Shown: piece after piece, positions 18,303 through 25,637 of the stretch
How positions within the stretch are numbered: the first letter of the stretch is position 1
How the letters are laid out: each line of letters starts with the position of its first letter
Origin: Paracoccus marinus
GTDB lineage: Bacteria > Pseudomonadota > Alphaproteobacteria > Rhodobacterales > Rhodobacteraceae
Direction of reading: 5' to 3'
Length of the DNA: 64,000 nucleotides
NCBI RefSeq assembly: GCF_007018965.1
Contig: NZ_VJYZ01000001.1
Location: forward strand, 1-64,000
Made by a program: the position numbers and the translations under genes
Notes under the pieces: generated by a model
What the model was told of the DNA's origin: nothing
What the model saw: the letters and a program-made list of their open reading frames with translations, nothing else
Database searches by the model: none

Positions 18303-19313
18303 TCACTTCAGGCCCGTGAGGAAGTCGAGCAGCGGCTGCATCGCATCGTCCTTGAGGTCGGGAAAGGCGGGCATCAGCGCGCCGGGCTTCAGCGCGGCGG
18401 GGTCGCGGATCCATGCCGCGAGCGTATCCCGGTCCAGCGGCAGGATGCCCGCGGCCATCGTGCGGCGGCTGGCCAGATGGGTCAGGTCGGGCCCGGTCGT
18501 GCCCGCGTTGCCGGTGCCGCGCACGGCATGGCAGGCGCCGCAGCCGGCCGAGGTGAAGACGGCAAGACCCGCGTCCGACGCGACGCGCGCGGACGCGGCC
18601 TCGGCGGCAAGCCAGCGGTCGAAATCGGGCGCGGGCATGACCTCGACCTCGAACCGCATCTGCGCGTGGGCGGTGCCGCAGAACTCGGCACAGTTGCCGC
18701 CCCAGCGGCCGGGTTCCAGCGGGGTCAGCGTCATCCGGTTGGTGCGGCCGGGGATCAGGTCCATCTTGCCGCCAAGCGCGGGTGCCCAGAAGCTGTGGAT
18801 CACCCCCGTCGAGGCGAGCGCAAGACCGACGGTCCGGCCCGCAGGCAGGCGGATCTCGTTTGCAGTGACGACGCGGCCGGCGGGCGTGTCGTAGCCTACG
18901 CGCCACCAGTATTGCTCGCCGTCGATCGTCACCTGGAAGTCGGGCCGTGGCCCGCGCATGTCGCGCAACAGCAGCATGCCCCCGACCAGAAGCGCGACAA
19001 GCACCACCGTCGGCACGATCATCCCGCACCAGACGACGAACAGGCGCGCGACGCGCTCACGCTCGGGGTTCGCCTCGGTCCGGGCGGCGTAGAAGGCTAT
19101 GCCGTTCACCAGCACCCAGATCAGCGCGGCGGCGGAGAGCATGATCCAGAACAGCCGCTCGACCAAGACCGCGTCGCGGCCCGCGCCGGCAAGCATCGAG
19201 GTGGGGGTGTCGCAGGCGGCAAGCGCCAGCAGGGTCAGCGGCGCGGCGATCCGCGCGCAGCGACGCCGGGCGGCGGCCGGAAATCCGAAATGCACCCGCC
19301 TGCCCGCGATCAT
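18303..19313 (-). CDS. Cytochrome c oxidase subunit II with fused cytochrome c domain
   Basis: 336 residues. A lipobox-like sequence LLALAAC (residues about 24-30) ends the signal peptide, suggesting a lipid-anchored N-terminus. Two membrane helices follow (LFWIMLSAAALIWVLVNGIA and VVWCGMIVPTVVLVALLVGG). The CuA site is complete: His in VIHSFWAPALGGKMD and CAEFCGTAHAQM with both Cys, His and Met. A C-terminal cytochrome c domain has CGACH. This is the electron entry point of a caa3-like oxidase. ATG 19313 was chosen before the signal sequence; an adjacent GTG at 19319 is also possible. First gene of the operon; the upstream neighbour is tRNA-His. Confidence 0.92.
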   Translation of the reverse strand: MIAGRRVHFGFPAAARRRCARIAAPLTLLALAACDTPTSMLAGAGRDAVLVERLFWIMLSAAALIWVLVNGIAFYAARTEANPERERVARLFVVWCGMIVPTVVLVALLVGGMLLLRDMRGPRPDFQVTIDGEQYWWRVGYDTPAGRVVTANEIRLPAGRTVGLALASTGVIHSFWAPALGGKMDLIPGRTNRMTLTPLEPGRWGGNCAEFCGTAHAQMRFEVEVMPAPDFDRWLAAEAASARVASDAGLAVFTSAGCGACHAVRGTGNAGTTGPDLTHLASRRTMAAGILPLDRDTLAAWIRDPAALKPGALMPAFPDLKDDAMQPLLDFLTGLK

Positions 19314-19455
19314 CGACACCCATCCCCTTGACGCTGCTCGATGATGGCAAGGCGCGCTGGCAGCAACAAGGCAGCATTTGCGAGATCGCGGCACGGCGCA
19401 AAGACGTTCGGCCACGCGATGGTGGCGGCGGATCTGATCTGGGGGGCTGCCGGGG

Positions 19456-19532
19456 TGGTACCGCCTCCCCGGCTCGAACGGGGGACCTCTAGATCCACAA
19501 TCTAGCGCTCTAACCAACTGAGCTAAGGCGGC
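19456..19532 (-). tRNA. tRNA-His (anticodon GTG), alphaproteobacterial type with A73 and no encoded G-1
   Basis: Minus-strand gene GCCGCCTTAGCTCAG...AGGCGGTACCA. Anticodon loop TTGTGGA in stem CTAGA/TCTAG gives GTG. The T arm is CCCCG TTCGAGC CGGGG. The base before G1 is T rather than G, pair 1-72 is G-T, and the discriminator is A73, which fits the unusual tRNA-His of many alphaproteobacteria that lost the G-1:C73 identity element. CCA is encoded. Confidence 0.95.
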
Positions 19533-19634
19533 ACAGGCGGATCATCTAGCGCCGCGACGGGGACGATGCAAGCGTCTCTTGCCCGGGCGGCGGGGGCAAT
19601 CTAGACCGGGCGGAAGAGGACGAAAGGACCGGCC

Positions 19635-19877
19635 ATGGGCATCAACAGCGAAAGCGAAGTCGCCGCAAACCTGCAGATCGGGCCGACCGACCAGGGGATG
19701 GTGCGGATCTATGTCGAGGGAACGGGCGTGGACCTGCCGCTGGATTTCGACCCCGAAGAGGCCGAGGAAATCGCCGAGGAACTGATGGCCGCCGCAGAAG
19801 CCGCGCGCGAGATCGCGGGCGGTGGGAACAAGAAGGGCGGGAAAGCCGGCGCAGGCAAGGGCAAGCCCCGGCGCTGA
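19635..19877 (+). CDS. Small acidic protein, DUF6324-like
   Basis: 80 residues: an acidic globular N-terminal part (MVRIYVEGTGVDLPLDFDPE, then EEAEEIAEELMAAAEAARE as a helix) and a Gly/Lys-rich basic tail (residues about 63-80). It resembles small proteins annotated DUF6324 in Rhodobacterales; the name is a low-certainty recollection and the function unknown. AAAGGA precedes ATG 19635 by about 7 bp. Convergent with mmcB with only three bases between the stops. Confidence 0.7.
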   Translation: MGINSESEVAANLQIGPTDQGMVRIYVEGTGVDLPLDFDPEEAEEIAEELMAAAEAAREIAGGGNKKGGKAGAGKGKPRR

Positions 19878-19880
19878 CGC

Positions 19881-20390
19881 CTACAGGATCGCAGGCGCCG
19901 CGCCCGGATCGTTCCGGCGGATCAGCCGGCACGCCGCGACCCGCGCCACGTCGCGCAGCAGCCGCGACCTGCGCGCGGCAGGCAGCTTGACCAAAGGCGC
20001 GGTCCGCACCAGCTCGGCGCCGTAGGGGTCGGCCACCATCAGGCCGCTGTCGTCGGGCAACAGCTCGACCGGGAAATCGCAGTCGGTGGCCCAGAAGAAG
20101 CGGTCGCAGAACTCCAGATAACCCTGCCACTTGCGGTCGCCCACAAAGTCGGCCCGACAGCTCTTGCATTCCACGATCCAGATCTCCCCCTGCGGGGTGA
20201 TCGAGATCACGTCCACGCGCAACCCCGGCACGGGCACGAACTCGAGCAGCGGCGCGTGGTTCATCGACATGAGAAACCGCGCGACGCCGCGCGCCAGCCG
20301 GTGGCCGGGTTGATCCGGCAGCAGGTCGCCTTCGGCATCGTCGAGGCCGCCGAGCGGGCCGGGCAGCAGGTCGTCGGTCGCGTGATCCAT
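19881..20390 (-). CDS. mmcB: MmcB family DNA repair protein (PD-(D/E)xK nuclease fold)
   Basis: 169 residues from ATG 20390. The core LRVDVISITPQGEIWIVECK shows the D...ExK pattern of a PD-(D/E)xK nuclease fold (Asp in VDV, Glu-Cys-Lys). This matches MmcB, a protein restricted mostly to alphaproteobacteria and linked in Caulobacter to ImuABC/DnaE2-dependent mutagenic repair. A GTG at 20429 would add 13 residues but has no better ribosome site. No SOS box was recognised upstream. Confidence 0.85.
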   Translation of the reverse strand: MDHATDDLLPGPLGGLDDAEGDLLPDQPGHRLARGVARFLMSMNHAPLLEFVPVPGLRVDVISITPQGEIWIVECKSCRADFVGDRKWQGYLEFCDRFFWATDCDFPVELLPDDSGLMVADPYGAELVRTAPLVKLPAARRSRLLRDVARVAACRLIRRNDPGAAPAIL

Positions 20391-20497
20391 GGCGCGAACA
20401 TGAACGAAAGGGAAACATGGCGCAAGCACCGGCCTTGCAACCTGGCGCGCGGGTTCCTAGATGTGATCCCCGGCGGGCTTCTGCTCTTCTCGTGCGC

Positions 20498-20523
20498 GGC
20501 CAATTTTTCCACTGGCCTATAAT
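20498..20523 (+). promoter_or_regulatory. Candidate promoter with inverted repeat: GGCCA-N10-TGGCC next to TATAAT
   Basis: A perfect -10 hexamer TATAAT (20518-20523) is directly preceded by an inverted repeat GGCCA (20498-20502) and TGGCC (20513-20517). There is no recognisable -35 at the proper spacing, so an activator or repressor may bind the repeat. Transcription would run rightward into the terminator at 20641-20670. Confidence 0.45.
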
Positions 20524-20529
20524 TCTACC

Positions 20530-20670
20530 GAGGGTGCTGGCTCTGGCATGACCCTGGTCTTGTCACCCGGCGCCCACCTGGACATCCAGGCTTTCGGGGA
20601 ACCTTGCGCCGACACGGCCGCTGCGGTTCCCGCCACCTGAAAAGGCCGTCCGAAAGGGCGGCCTTTTTAA
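20530..20670 (+). ncRNA. Candidate small RNA or 30-residue peptide unit
   Basis: A compact transcription unit of roughly 140 nt: TATAAT at 20518, a short ORF 20548-20640 (MTLVLSPGAHLDIQ...AAVPAT, 30 residues, no good ribosome site), then a strong intrinsic terminator starting at the next base. Within it GGGAACC (about 20607-20613) can pair with GGTTCCC (20625-20631) to form a long hairpin. It could be a regulatory RNA, a small-protein mRNA, or both. It does not show the conserved apical loop of 4.5S RNA and I could not fit it to 6S or tmRNA. It sits between mmcB and the DUF481 gene, both on the other strand. Confidence 0.45.
20641..20670 (+). terminator. Rho-independent terminator of the small unit
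   Basis: AAAAGGCCG...CGGCCTTTTT around a GAAA loop, with one G-T in a 12-bp stem. It follows the short ORF stop codon immediately. The A-run before and T-run after mean it could work in both directions. Confidence 0.85.
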
Positions 20671-20704
20671 TGTTTGATGCGCGGCTGCGGAAATGCGCGC
20701 AACG

Positions 20705-20732
20705 AAAAAGGGGCGGCCTTTCGACCGCCCCC
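20705..20732 (-). terminator. Rho-independent terminator of the DUF481 gene
   Basis: On the minus strand GGGGGCGG pairs with CCGCCCC across TCGAAAGG, followed by TTTTT. It lies 28 bp after the stop codon of the outer-membrane protein gene. Confidence 0.85.
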
Positions 20733-20760
20733 GATTCTTCGATTTCGGATCGCGTTGCGA

Positions 20761-21696
20761 TCAGAAGCCGACGACGAGCGAAACGCCCAGCGTGTTGTCG
20801 GTGCGGATGTCGCGTTCCGAGTTGTACTCGGTCTTGTAGGAAACGCGGGTCGCGAAGTTGTCCGACATCTTGAAGTTCAGGCCAAGTTCGTTCGTGGCCA
20901 GATCGTTGATATCCGAGGTCAGGTAGTCGGTATCGTTGGTCAGGAAGAACGTGTCGTTGAACTTGTGGTAGAAGCGCGACGACGCGATGTAGCCCGTGTC
21001 GGTGTTCGACTCCAGGCCGTCGGCCTGAGCGAAGTCGACCGTCTGGCTGTAGCGGATGCCGACACCGGCCTGAACGCGCCATGCGGTCTGGTCGTTGTTG
21101 ACGATCCGGTAGCCCGGGCCGATGCCGACGAACGCGTCGCGCTTGGCGCGGCCTTCGTAGCTCAGCACTTCGTCGTTGTAGTCCTCGACCGAGTCGAAAT
21201 CGCCCGGGTTCAGCTCGTCATAGTCCTCGGCCAGACCGTCGGTGCTGACGCGGCCCAGGATGAACGCGTAGACCTTGTCGTTGAAGTAGTAGTTGCCGTC
21301 GTAGATGACCGAGGTGTCTTCGGTTTCCGAGTCGCCGTTGTCGTCTTCGGCATACTCCAGCAGGATGCCGACCGACTGCTGGAACGCGCCAGCGTTGTTC
21401 GACAGGCGGCCGGCCAGGCTGAAGTCCTGGTTTTCGTCGTTGCCGTCGCGGCCGGTGTAGGTCACGGCGACCGAGCCGAACAGGCCTTCGCGGGCGTCGG
21501 GACGGCCAAAGCGGCTACGGTCGGCCGAGCGGTCGAAGTCGTCCTGCACCGCGTCCTCGATGTCGTCCAGACGATCGTCAAGGTTGCTGACGCCGGTCAC
21601 GTTCGCACCCGGCGCGAATTCGGTCTGCGCGAACACCGGCGAGGACACTGCGGCCGCCAGCGCGGTGGCGCCCAGCAGGATCGAAAGGGTTTTCAT
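20761..21696 (-). CDS. DUF481 family outer-membrane beta-barrel protein (YdiY-like)
   Basis: 311 residues with a clear Sec signal peptide (MKTLSILLGATALAAAVSSP, cleavage after VFAQ or nearby). The mature protein is acidic and made of alternating amphipathic strands (GLFGSVAVTYTGRDG, DFSLAGRLSN, QAGVGIRYSQTVDFAQ), ending TLGVSLVVGF with a terminal Phe typical of BamA-recognised barrels. This fits DUF481, the putative salt-induced outer-membrane protein family. Function unknown. It is a single-gene unit: its own terminator downstream and a 500-bp gene-free region upstream. Strongly biased, low-lysine codon use and clean signals suggest high expression. Confidence 0.83.
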   Translation of the reverse strand: MKTLSILLGATALAAAVSSPVFAQTEFAPGANVTGVSNLDDRLDDIEDAVQDDFDRSADRSRFGRPDAREGLFGSVAVTYTGRDGNDENQDFSLAGRLSNNAGAFQQSVGILLEYAEDDNGDSETEDTSVIYDGNYYFNDKVYAFILGRVSTDGLAEDYDELNPGDFDSVEDYNDEVLSYEGRAKRDAFVGIGPGYRIVNNDQTAWRVQAGVGIRYSQTVDFAQADGLESNTDTGYIASSRFYHKFNDTFFLTNDTDYLTSDINDLATNELGLNFKMSDNFATRVSYKTEYNSERDIRTDNTLGVSLVVGF

Positions 21697-22202
21697 GTCG
21701 TACCTCTTCTTAACAGCCGATGCGCGTGGGCACCGGTCTTGTGTGACAGTTACCTAATGCAGAACCCCGCCGATCTGAACCGCGGCCGCTGCGAAACGCG
21801 ATCTCACCCGAATGTGATGGAAGATGCTGGAACCGCGATTGCGCGGGATTGCAGCAGAAACGGTCGTGAGCGACTTGCCGCCGCTACCGCCATTAACCGT
21901 TTCAAAACGTGCATTTACACGTTCGCAATTCTTGTCATTGCTGCAACATTGAAACGCGGGATCGCACTGGGATCGGAGATTGCGTGATCTCGGACCCCGC
22001 GGCAGGGCCGTCGGACTGTGGCAAAAGTCACACGTCGAAGGGTGGATTGCTGCCCCTGGATCCGGCCGGAACGCCGCGTGCGACGGCGCGGCGAATGTCG
22101 CCGACGGCACCCGCACGGCCAGAAACGCGACCACCCGCCGGAGGCGAGTCGCGGCGGGCGGTCAGGTCGGATAACGGGTGAGGCCGGAGCCGGAAGCCGG
22201 CG
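21697..22202 (+). other. 506-bp region without a convincing gene; upstream region of the DUF481 gene
   Basis: The part nearest the DUF481 gene (21697-21970) is A+T-richer than its surroundings and probably carries its promoter. It contains an 18-bp inverted repeat AACGTG-CATTTA-CACGTT. The rest (21980-22202) is GC-rich; frames crossing it have no start or composition that looks like a protein. No riboswitch or tRNA was recognised. Confidence 0.5.
21906..21923. promoter_or_regulatory. Inverted repeat AACGTG-N6-CACGTT, candidate operator
   Basis: Six-base arms, AACGTG (21906-21911) and CACGTT (21918-21923), separated by CATTTA, form a perfect dyad in an A+T-rich stretch about 210 bp upstream of the DUF481 start. 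No known regulator assigned. Confidence 0.35.
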
Positions 22203-22706
22203 TCAGAACGCCTCGGGGCGCGCCTCGCGGGCCATGTGGTCGAGGACGGCGTTGACGAAGCGCGCCTCTTTCCCTTCCGGGAAGAACGCGTCGGCGACGC
22301 CGACGTATTCCGAAATCACGACCTTGGGCGGGGTGCGGGTCGCGACCAGCTCGGCGCCCGCCGCGCGGAACACGGCGCGCAGTACCGGGTCGATGCGGGC
22401 GATCGGCCACTTGGCCACCAACGCGCGGTCGGTCATCTGGTCGATCCGCGCCTGCCAGTTCACAACGTCGCCCAGGATCGCGGCCAGCAGCGCCTCGTCC
22501 GCCTCGGGCGTGGTGCCTTCGGCGTAATCGGCGGCGATGCGCCAATTCAGGAACTCGGCCAGCACCCGGTCGGACGACTGGTTCGCGGCTTCCATCTGAA
22601 ACAGCGCCTGAACGGCATAGATGCGGGCTGCGCCGCTGCGGGCGCGCTTGTCGGCCCGGGGCGCGTTGCTTGAAGCCGGGCCCGGCCTGTCCGACCCCGC
22701 GCTCAT
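22203..22706 (-). CDS. nusB: Transcription antitermination factor NusB
   Basis: 167 residues, all-helical NusB fold: ARIYAVQALFQMEAANQ in helix 1 and VISEYVGVADAFFPEGKEARFVNAVLD in the C-terminal half, the family signature. NusB with NusE binds boxA RNA in rRNA antitermination. An N-terminal Ser/Arg-rich extension of about 25 residues precedes the domain. ATG 22706 overlaps the ribH stop by four bases, and this is the last gene of the riboflavin operon. Confidence 0.95.
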   Translation of the reverse strand: MSAGSDRPGPASSNAPRADKRARSGAARIYAVQALFQMEAANQSSDRVLAEFLNWRIAADYAEGTTPEADEALLAAILGDVVNWQARIDQMTDRALVAKWPIARIDPVLRAVFRAAGAELVATRTPPKVVISEYVGVADAFFPEGKEARFVNAVLDHMAREARPEAF

Positions 22707-23257
22707 GCGAGGGAGGTTCCGTCGAGCGTGCCCGCCACCCGGATCGGGTCGCGGTCGCCCGGCGCGAAGCCGACCGGGCGGCGCGACCCGGTCCAGCGAC
22801 GCTGAAGCGCGATCAGGTGCAGCGCGGCCGCCGCGGCGCCGCCGCCCTTGTCCTGTCCGTCCGGCGCCGCGCGCACGACCGCCTGGTCGGTGTTTTCCAC
22901 CGTGAGGATGCCGTTCCCGATGCACAGCCCCTGCAGCCCCAGCAGCGTCAGCCCGCGCGAGCTGTCGTTGCACACCGTCTCGTAATGCGTGGTCTCGCCC
23001 CGGATCACGCAACCCAGCGCCACGAACCCGTCATAGCTTGAAAGCCGCGCCGCCATCGCAATGGCGGTGGGGATTTCCAGCGCGCCCGGCACCTCGACCA
23101 GATCGACCGCCGCGCCCGCCAGTTCGGCAATCGCGCGCGCACCCGCGATCAGGTCGTCCGCGATCGCGCGGTAATAGGGCGATACCACGATCAGCAGCTT
23201 CACCGGCGCGTCGAACGCGGGCAGCGGCAGGATGGTGTGTTCGGTCAGCGCGGCCAT
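22703..23257 (-). CDS. ribH: 6,7-dimethyl-8-ribityllumazine synthase
   Basis: 184 residues. Condenses the diaminouracil intermediate with dihydroxybutanone phosphate, the penultimate step of riboflavin synthesis. Motifs: VVSPYYRAIADDL, VPGALEIPTAI, ALGCVIRGETTHYE and GILTVENTDQA. About 25 residues longer than usual at the C-terminus (RPVGFAPGDRDPIRVAGTL). It starts 18 bp after ribB and its stop overlaps nusB. Confidence 0.95.
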   Translation of the reverse strand: MAALTEHTILPLPAFDAPVKLLIVVSPYYRAIADDLIAGARAIAELAGAAVDLVEVPGALEIPTAIAMAARLSSYDGFVALGCVIRGETTHYETVCNDSSRGLTLLGLQGLCIGNGILTVENTDQAVVRAAPDGQDKGGGAAAAALHLIALQRRWTGSRRPVGFAPGDRDPIRVAGTLDGTSLA

Positions 23258-23275
23258 GAAAAGCCCCTCTCCGGG

Positions 23276-24409
23276 TCAGTCGTGCGGGATAGGTCGCGTG
23301 GAATGGATGGAAAGCCCGTAGGCGTCAAGCCCGACGACCTTGAGCGGCGCCGAGTTCGTGAGCAGGATCAGGTCGGTCAACCCCAGCGCCGACAGGATCT
23401 GCGCGCCAAGGCCGTACTGCCGCAGCGTATGGGGCGACACGTCGCCGTCGCGCGGCAAAAGCGGCGACAGGTCGCGCAGCAGCACCACGGCCCCCCTGCC
23501 CTCGTCCGCGATCAGGCGCATCGCTGCGCCAAGATCGCCCGCGCGCCCGCGCTCGATCCCCAGCGCGTCGTGCAGCGGGTCCAGGGCGTGCATCCTGACC
23601 AGCACCGGCTGCGGCGTGGACAGGTCGCCCTTGGTCAGGACGATGTGTTCCGCGCCCTGGGTCTCGTCCGCGAAGATCCGCATCATCCATTCGCCGCCAT
23701 GGGCCGACACGACCGGCTTCTGCTCGCGCTCGGCGATCAGGTTGTCGTGGCGGCGGCGATAGGAAATCAGGTCGCTGATCGTCCCGATCTTCAGCCCGTG
23801 GCGCTGCGCGAACGACACGAGGTCGGGCAGCCGCGCCATCGACCCGTCCTCGTTCATGATCTCGCAGATCACGCCCGACGGGTTCAGCCCGGCCAACCGC
23901 GCGATGTCCACCGCGGCCTCGGTATGGCCCGCGCGGACCAGAACGCCCCCCTCGCGGGCGCGCAGCGGAAAGACGTGGCCCGGCGTCGCGATGTCGGCCG
24001 CGCCGCGCGTCGGGTCGATCGCCACCGAGACGGTGCGGGCGCGGTCGTGGGCCGAGATACCGGTCGTCACGCCCTCGCGCGCCTCGATCGACAGGGTAAA
24101 GGCGGTCTCGTGCCTGCTGGAGTTCTTGGGGCTCATCAGCGGCAGGCCCAGCGCGTCGATGCGCGGCCCGGGCATCGCCAGGCAGATCAGCCCGCGGCCA
24201 TGCATCGCCATGAAGTTGATCGCGTCGGGGGTCGCCATCTGCGCGGGGATGACGAGGTCGCCCTCGTTCTCGCGGTCCTCGTGGTCCACCAGCACGAACA
24301 TGCGGCCGTTGCGCGCGTCCTCGATGATTTCCTGGATGGAGGAAATCGCGTCGGACCAGTCGCGTTCGACGGGACCGGGCGCTTCGTACTGCATCGGCAT
24401 CTCTTGCAT
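23276..24409 (-). CDS. ribB: 3,4-dihydroxy-2-butanone 4-phosphate synthase with degenerate GTP cyclohydrolase II-like domain (RibB-X)
   Basis: 377 residues. The first 205 or so are a complete RibB: DHEDRENEGDLVIPAQ near residues 43-58 with the acidic metal site, and TEAAVDIARLAGL. It forms the four-carbon unit of riboflavin from ribulose 5-phosphate. The second half aligns to GTP cyclohydrolase II, but its three zinc cysteines are gone (RMHALDPLHDALGIERGRAG where RibA has SEC...RCDCG) and the catalytic RQEGRNIG segment is replaced. It therefore resembles the RibB-X fusions described for other Proteobacteria, and a true RibA should be elsewhere. ATG 24409 follows GGAGAGAG; the frame extends seven codons upstream. 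Confidence 0.88.
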   Translation of the reverse strand: MQEMPMQYEAPGPVERDWSDAISSIQEIIEDARNGRMFVLVDHEDRENEGDLVIPAQMATPDAINFMAMHGRGLICLAMPGPRIDALGLPLMSPKNSSRHETAFTLSIEAREGVTTGISAHDRARTVSVAIDPTRGAADIATPGHVFPLRAREGGVLVRAGHTEAAVDIARLAGLNPSGVICEIMNEDGSMARLPDLVSFAQRHGLKIGTISDLISYRRRHDNLIAEREQKPVVSAHGGEWMMRIFADETQGAEHIVLTKGDLSTPQPVLVRMHALDPLHDALGIERGRAGDLGAAMRLIADEGRGAVVLLRDLSPLLPRDGDVSPHTLRQYGLGAQILSALGLTDLILLTNSAPLKVVGLDAYGLSIHSTRPIPHD

Positions 24410-24435
24410 CGCTCTCTCCATCCGGCGCAATTCTT

Positions 24436-25029
24436 TCAGTCGGCGCGCGTCGCGTGGCCGAAGTGGACCTGCCCGCCGACGAAGCCCGCCAAGCCGCCCG
24501 CCGTCATCATCTCGCGCTCATGCGCCGTCTCGCCGATCATCAGGACGGCGTCGCGCGGCAAGCCCTGGGCACGAAGCCATTCCTTCATCTCGTCGCGCAT
24601 CGCGGCCCAGCTGCTGCCGAACGGTGCGAGCGTGCGGCCCGACACGGCCCCGATCTGCCGCGCCAGCACGTCGGGCGCAAGGCCGGGCGCGCATCCCAGG
24701 TGCGCGGCGGCGCAGGACGCGGCGACGCGCGCGGCCTCGGCCGGGGGCACGGGCGCGCCGATGCGGAACACGCCGAGCGCGTTCGACGAATACAGGAACG
24801 CCACCAGGTCGCGCCCGGTGGTCGCGCGCACGCCCGCATAGGTCTTGTAATCAAGCCCCAGGTCGCGCGCGCGACGCACCTGCATCCGCACGACCTCGAC
24901 CGGCAGGCGCGCGCCCAGAAGTTCGCGCCGCGCGACCGACCAGCAATGCGCGCGGTAGCTGCTGCCGGCGCACGGACCGCCGTTGTGGCCGATGCCGGCG
25001 GGCGCCGGTGGGGCGACCGGCACGGTCAT
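24436..25029 (-). CDS. Conserved protein of unknown function in the riboflavin operon
   Basis: 197 residues, not recognised as any enzyme. It starts with the GIGHNGGP motif seen at the N-termini of many uncharacterised alphaproteobacterial proteins. It continues with a helical region (VRMQVRRARDLGLDYKTYAG) and a C-terminal part containing DAVLMIGETAHEREMM. ATG 25029 overlaps the ribE stop by four bases and ribB follows after 26 bp, so it is coupled to flavin synthesis genes. A role in flavin metabolism is guilt by association only. Confidence 0.75.
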   Translation of the reverse strand: MTVPVAPPAPAGIGHNGGPCAGSSYRAHCWSVARRELLGARLPVEVVRMQVRRARDLGLDYKTYAGVRATTGRDLVAFLYSSNALGVFRIGAPVPPAEAARVAASCAAAHLGCAPGLAPDVLARQIGAVSGRTLAPFGSSWAAMRDEMKEWLRAQGLPRDAVLMIGETAHEREMMTAGGLAGFVGGQVHFGHATRAD

Positions 25030-25637
25030 CCCGCTTCCGCCAGGCGGGCCACGTAGCGGGCAAGCGTATCGATTTCCAGGTTCACGGCGTCGCCCGCCTG
25101 CGCGCGGCCCCAGGTGGTCACGCTGCGCGTGTGCGGAATCAGGTTGACGCCGAAGCGGTCGCCATCGACCTCGTTCACCGTCAGCGAGGTGCCGTTCAGC
25201 GCCACCGAACCCTTCGGCGCGATGAACCGCGCCAGCGCCGCCGGTGCGCGCAGCGTCAGGCGCAGGCTGTCGCCGTCGTCGTGCGCGTCCTCGATCGTGG
25301 CGATGCCGTCCACGTGCCCCGACACGATATGCCCGCCGAGTTCGTCCCCAAGCCGAAGCGCGCGTTCCAGGTTGATCTCGCGCCCCACGGCCCAGCCGTT
25401 CGCGCCGATGTTCGTCTTGCTCAGCGTCTCGGCCGAGATGTCCACGTCGAACCAGCCGGGTGCGCCAGCGGCGGCGTCACCTTTTTCCACCACGGTCAGG
25501 CACACGCCGTCGCAGGCGATCGAGGCGCCGATGTCGACCCCCGCCATGTCGTAGCCGCATGCGATCCGCGCGCGCATGTCGCCGCGCATCTCGACCGCCG
25601 ACACGCGGCCGACGTCGGTGATGATCCCGGTGAACAT
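25026..25637 (-). CDS. ribE: Riboflavin synthase (alpha chain)
   Basis: 203 residues with the two tandem lumazine-binding domains: MFTGIITDVGRV at the N-terminus and LGGHIVSGHVDGIA opening the second, with VALNGTSLTVNEVDGD matching ACDGVCLTVVEKGD of the first. Converts two lumazine molecules to riboflavin plus diaminouracil. AAAGGAG precedes ATG 25637. First gene of the ribE-unknown-ribB-ribH-nusB operon; no FMN riboswitch could be recognised in the 230 bp upstream. Confidence 0.96.
   Translation of the reverse strand: MFTGIITDVGRVSAVEMRGDMRARIACGYDMAGVDIGASIACDGVCLTVVEKGDAAAGAPGWFDVDISAETLSKTNIGANGWAVGREINLERALRLGDELGGHIVSGHVDGIATIEDAHDDGDSLRLTLRAPAALARFIAPKGSVALNGTSLTVNEVDGDRFGVNLIPHTRSVTTWGRAQAGDAVNLEIDTLARYVARLAEAG

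Noticed and set aside
15818-18319. Very long plus-strand frame opposite the oxidase genes
   Set aside because: 833 residues of Arg/Gln/His/Asp-rich sequence exactly opposite the fused subunit I-III gene; a GC-driven shadow frame with no domain.
20530-20670. 4.5S SRP RNA or 6S RNA identity for the small unit
   Set aside because: The SRP apical-loop sequence is absent, and I could not draw the long rod with a central bubble expected of 6S RNA.
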